Origin: Clostridiales bacterium
Lineage (GTDB): Bacteria; Bacillota; Clostridia; Lachnospirales; WRAX01
Assembly: GCA_031265685.1 (NCBI GenBank)
Contig: JAISCI010000125.1
Coordinates: 1 to 34,346, forward strand
DNA length: 34,346 bases
Direction of reading: 5' to 3'
A model generated the notes under the pieces. The model had not been told where the DNA came from. It saw only the letters and a list, made by a program, of their open reading frames with translations, and ran no database searches. The translations under genes were made by a program, and so were the position numbers. Below are positions 34,313 to 34,346 of this stretch, in pieces (within the stretch, counting starts at the first letter, position 1; each line of letters starts with the position of its first letter).

Positions 34313-34346
34313 CAATTATATTGCTATGCCGATTTTTCGAGTAAGA

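Overview
This is a GC-rich bacterial chromosomal window. The gene content (rpsU-rnpB-aspS, rpmE-DUF1385/prmC-prfA, tilS-hpt, recU, fliD/flaG/fliS) fits a flagellated Clostridia-like Bacillota, which is an inference. Most of it is housekeeping sequence on the minus strand: holA, rnpB, rpsU, aspS, a DUF4914 protein, prfA, a DUF1385-PrmC fusion, rpmE, radC, DUF402, a two-domain PPK2-type phosphotransferase, recO, PAP2, PspC, an aldo/keto reductase, metK, hpt, tilS, recU, a GT2 and a large two-domain GT-C protein. A flagellar fliD-chaperone-flaG-fliS block and feoB lie on the plus strand. Accessory DNA includes an IS21-type istA start at the left edge, an IS3-type remnant next to an orphan toxin-like gene with two duplicated small membrane proteins (about 10.9-12.65 kb), an orphan IS21-like end near 16.1 kb, and a decayed integrative-element or adhesin region at the right edge (33.58-34.35 kb). 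The most unusual signals are: (i) a repetitive, greatly elongated hairpin in the RNase P RNA where P12 is expected; (ii) a set of nested palindromes, several with a conserved TGGTTC loop but different self-complementary stems, often placed at stop codons, including a 300-bp TIR-bounded element filling the hpt-metK gap; (iii) the toxin/duplicated-immunity-like locus, whose second copy is frameshifted; (iv) a perfect 24-bp inverted repeat inside the coding repeats of the GT-C protein; (v) a 40-aa cysteine-rich ORF upstream of recU. No homology search was run. Assignments rest on reading the sequence and on recalled family motifs.
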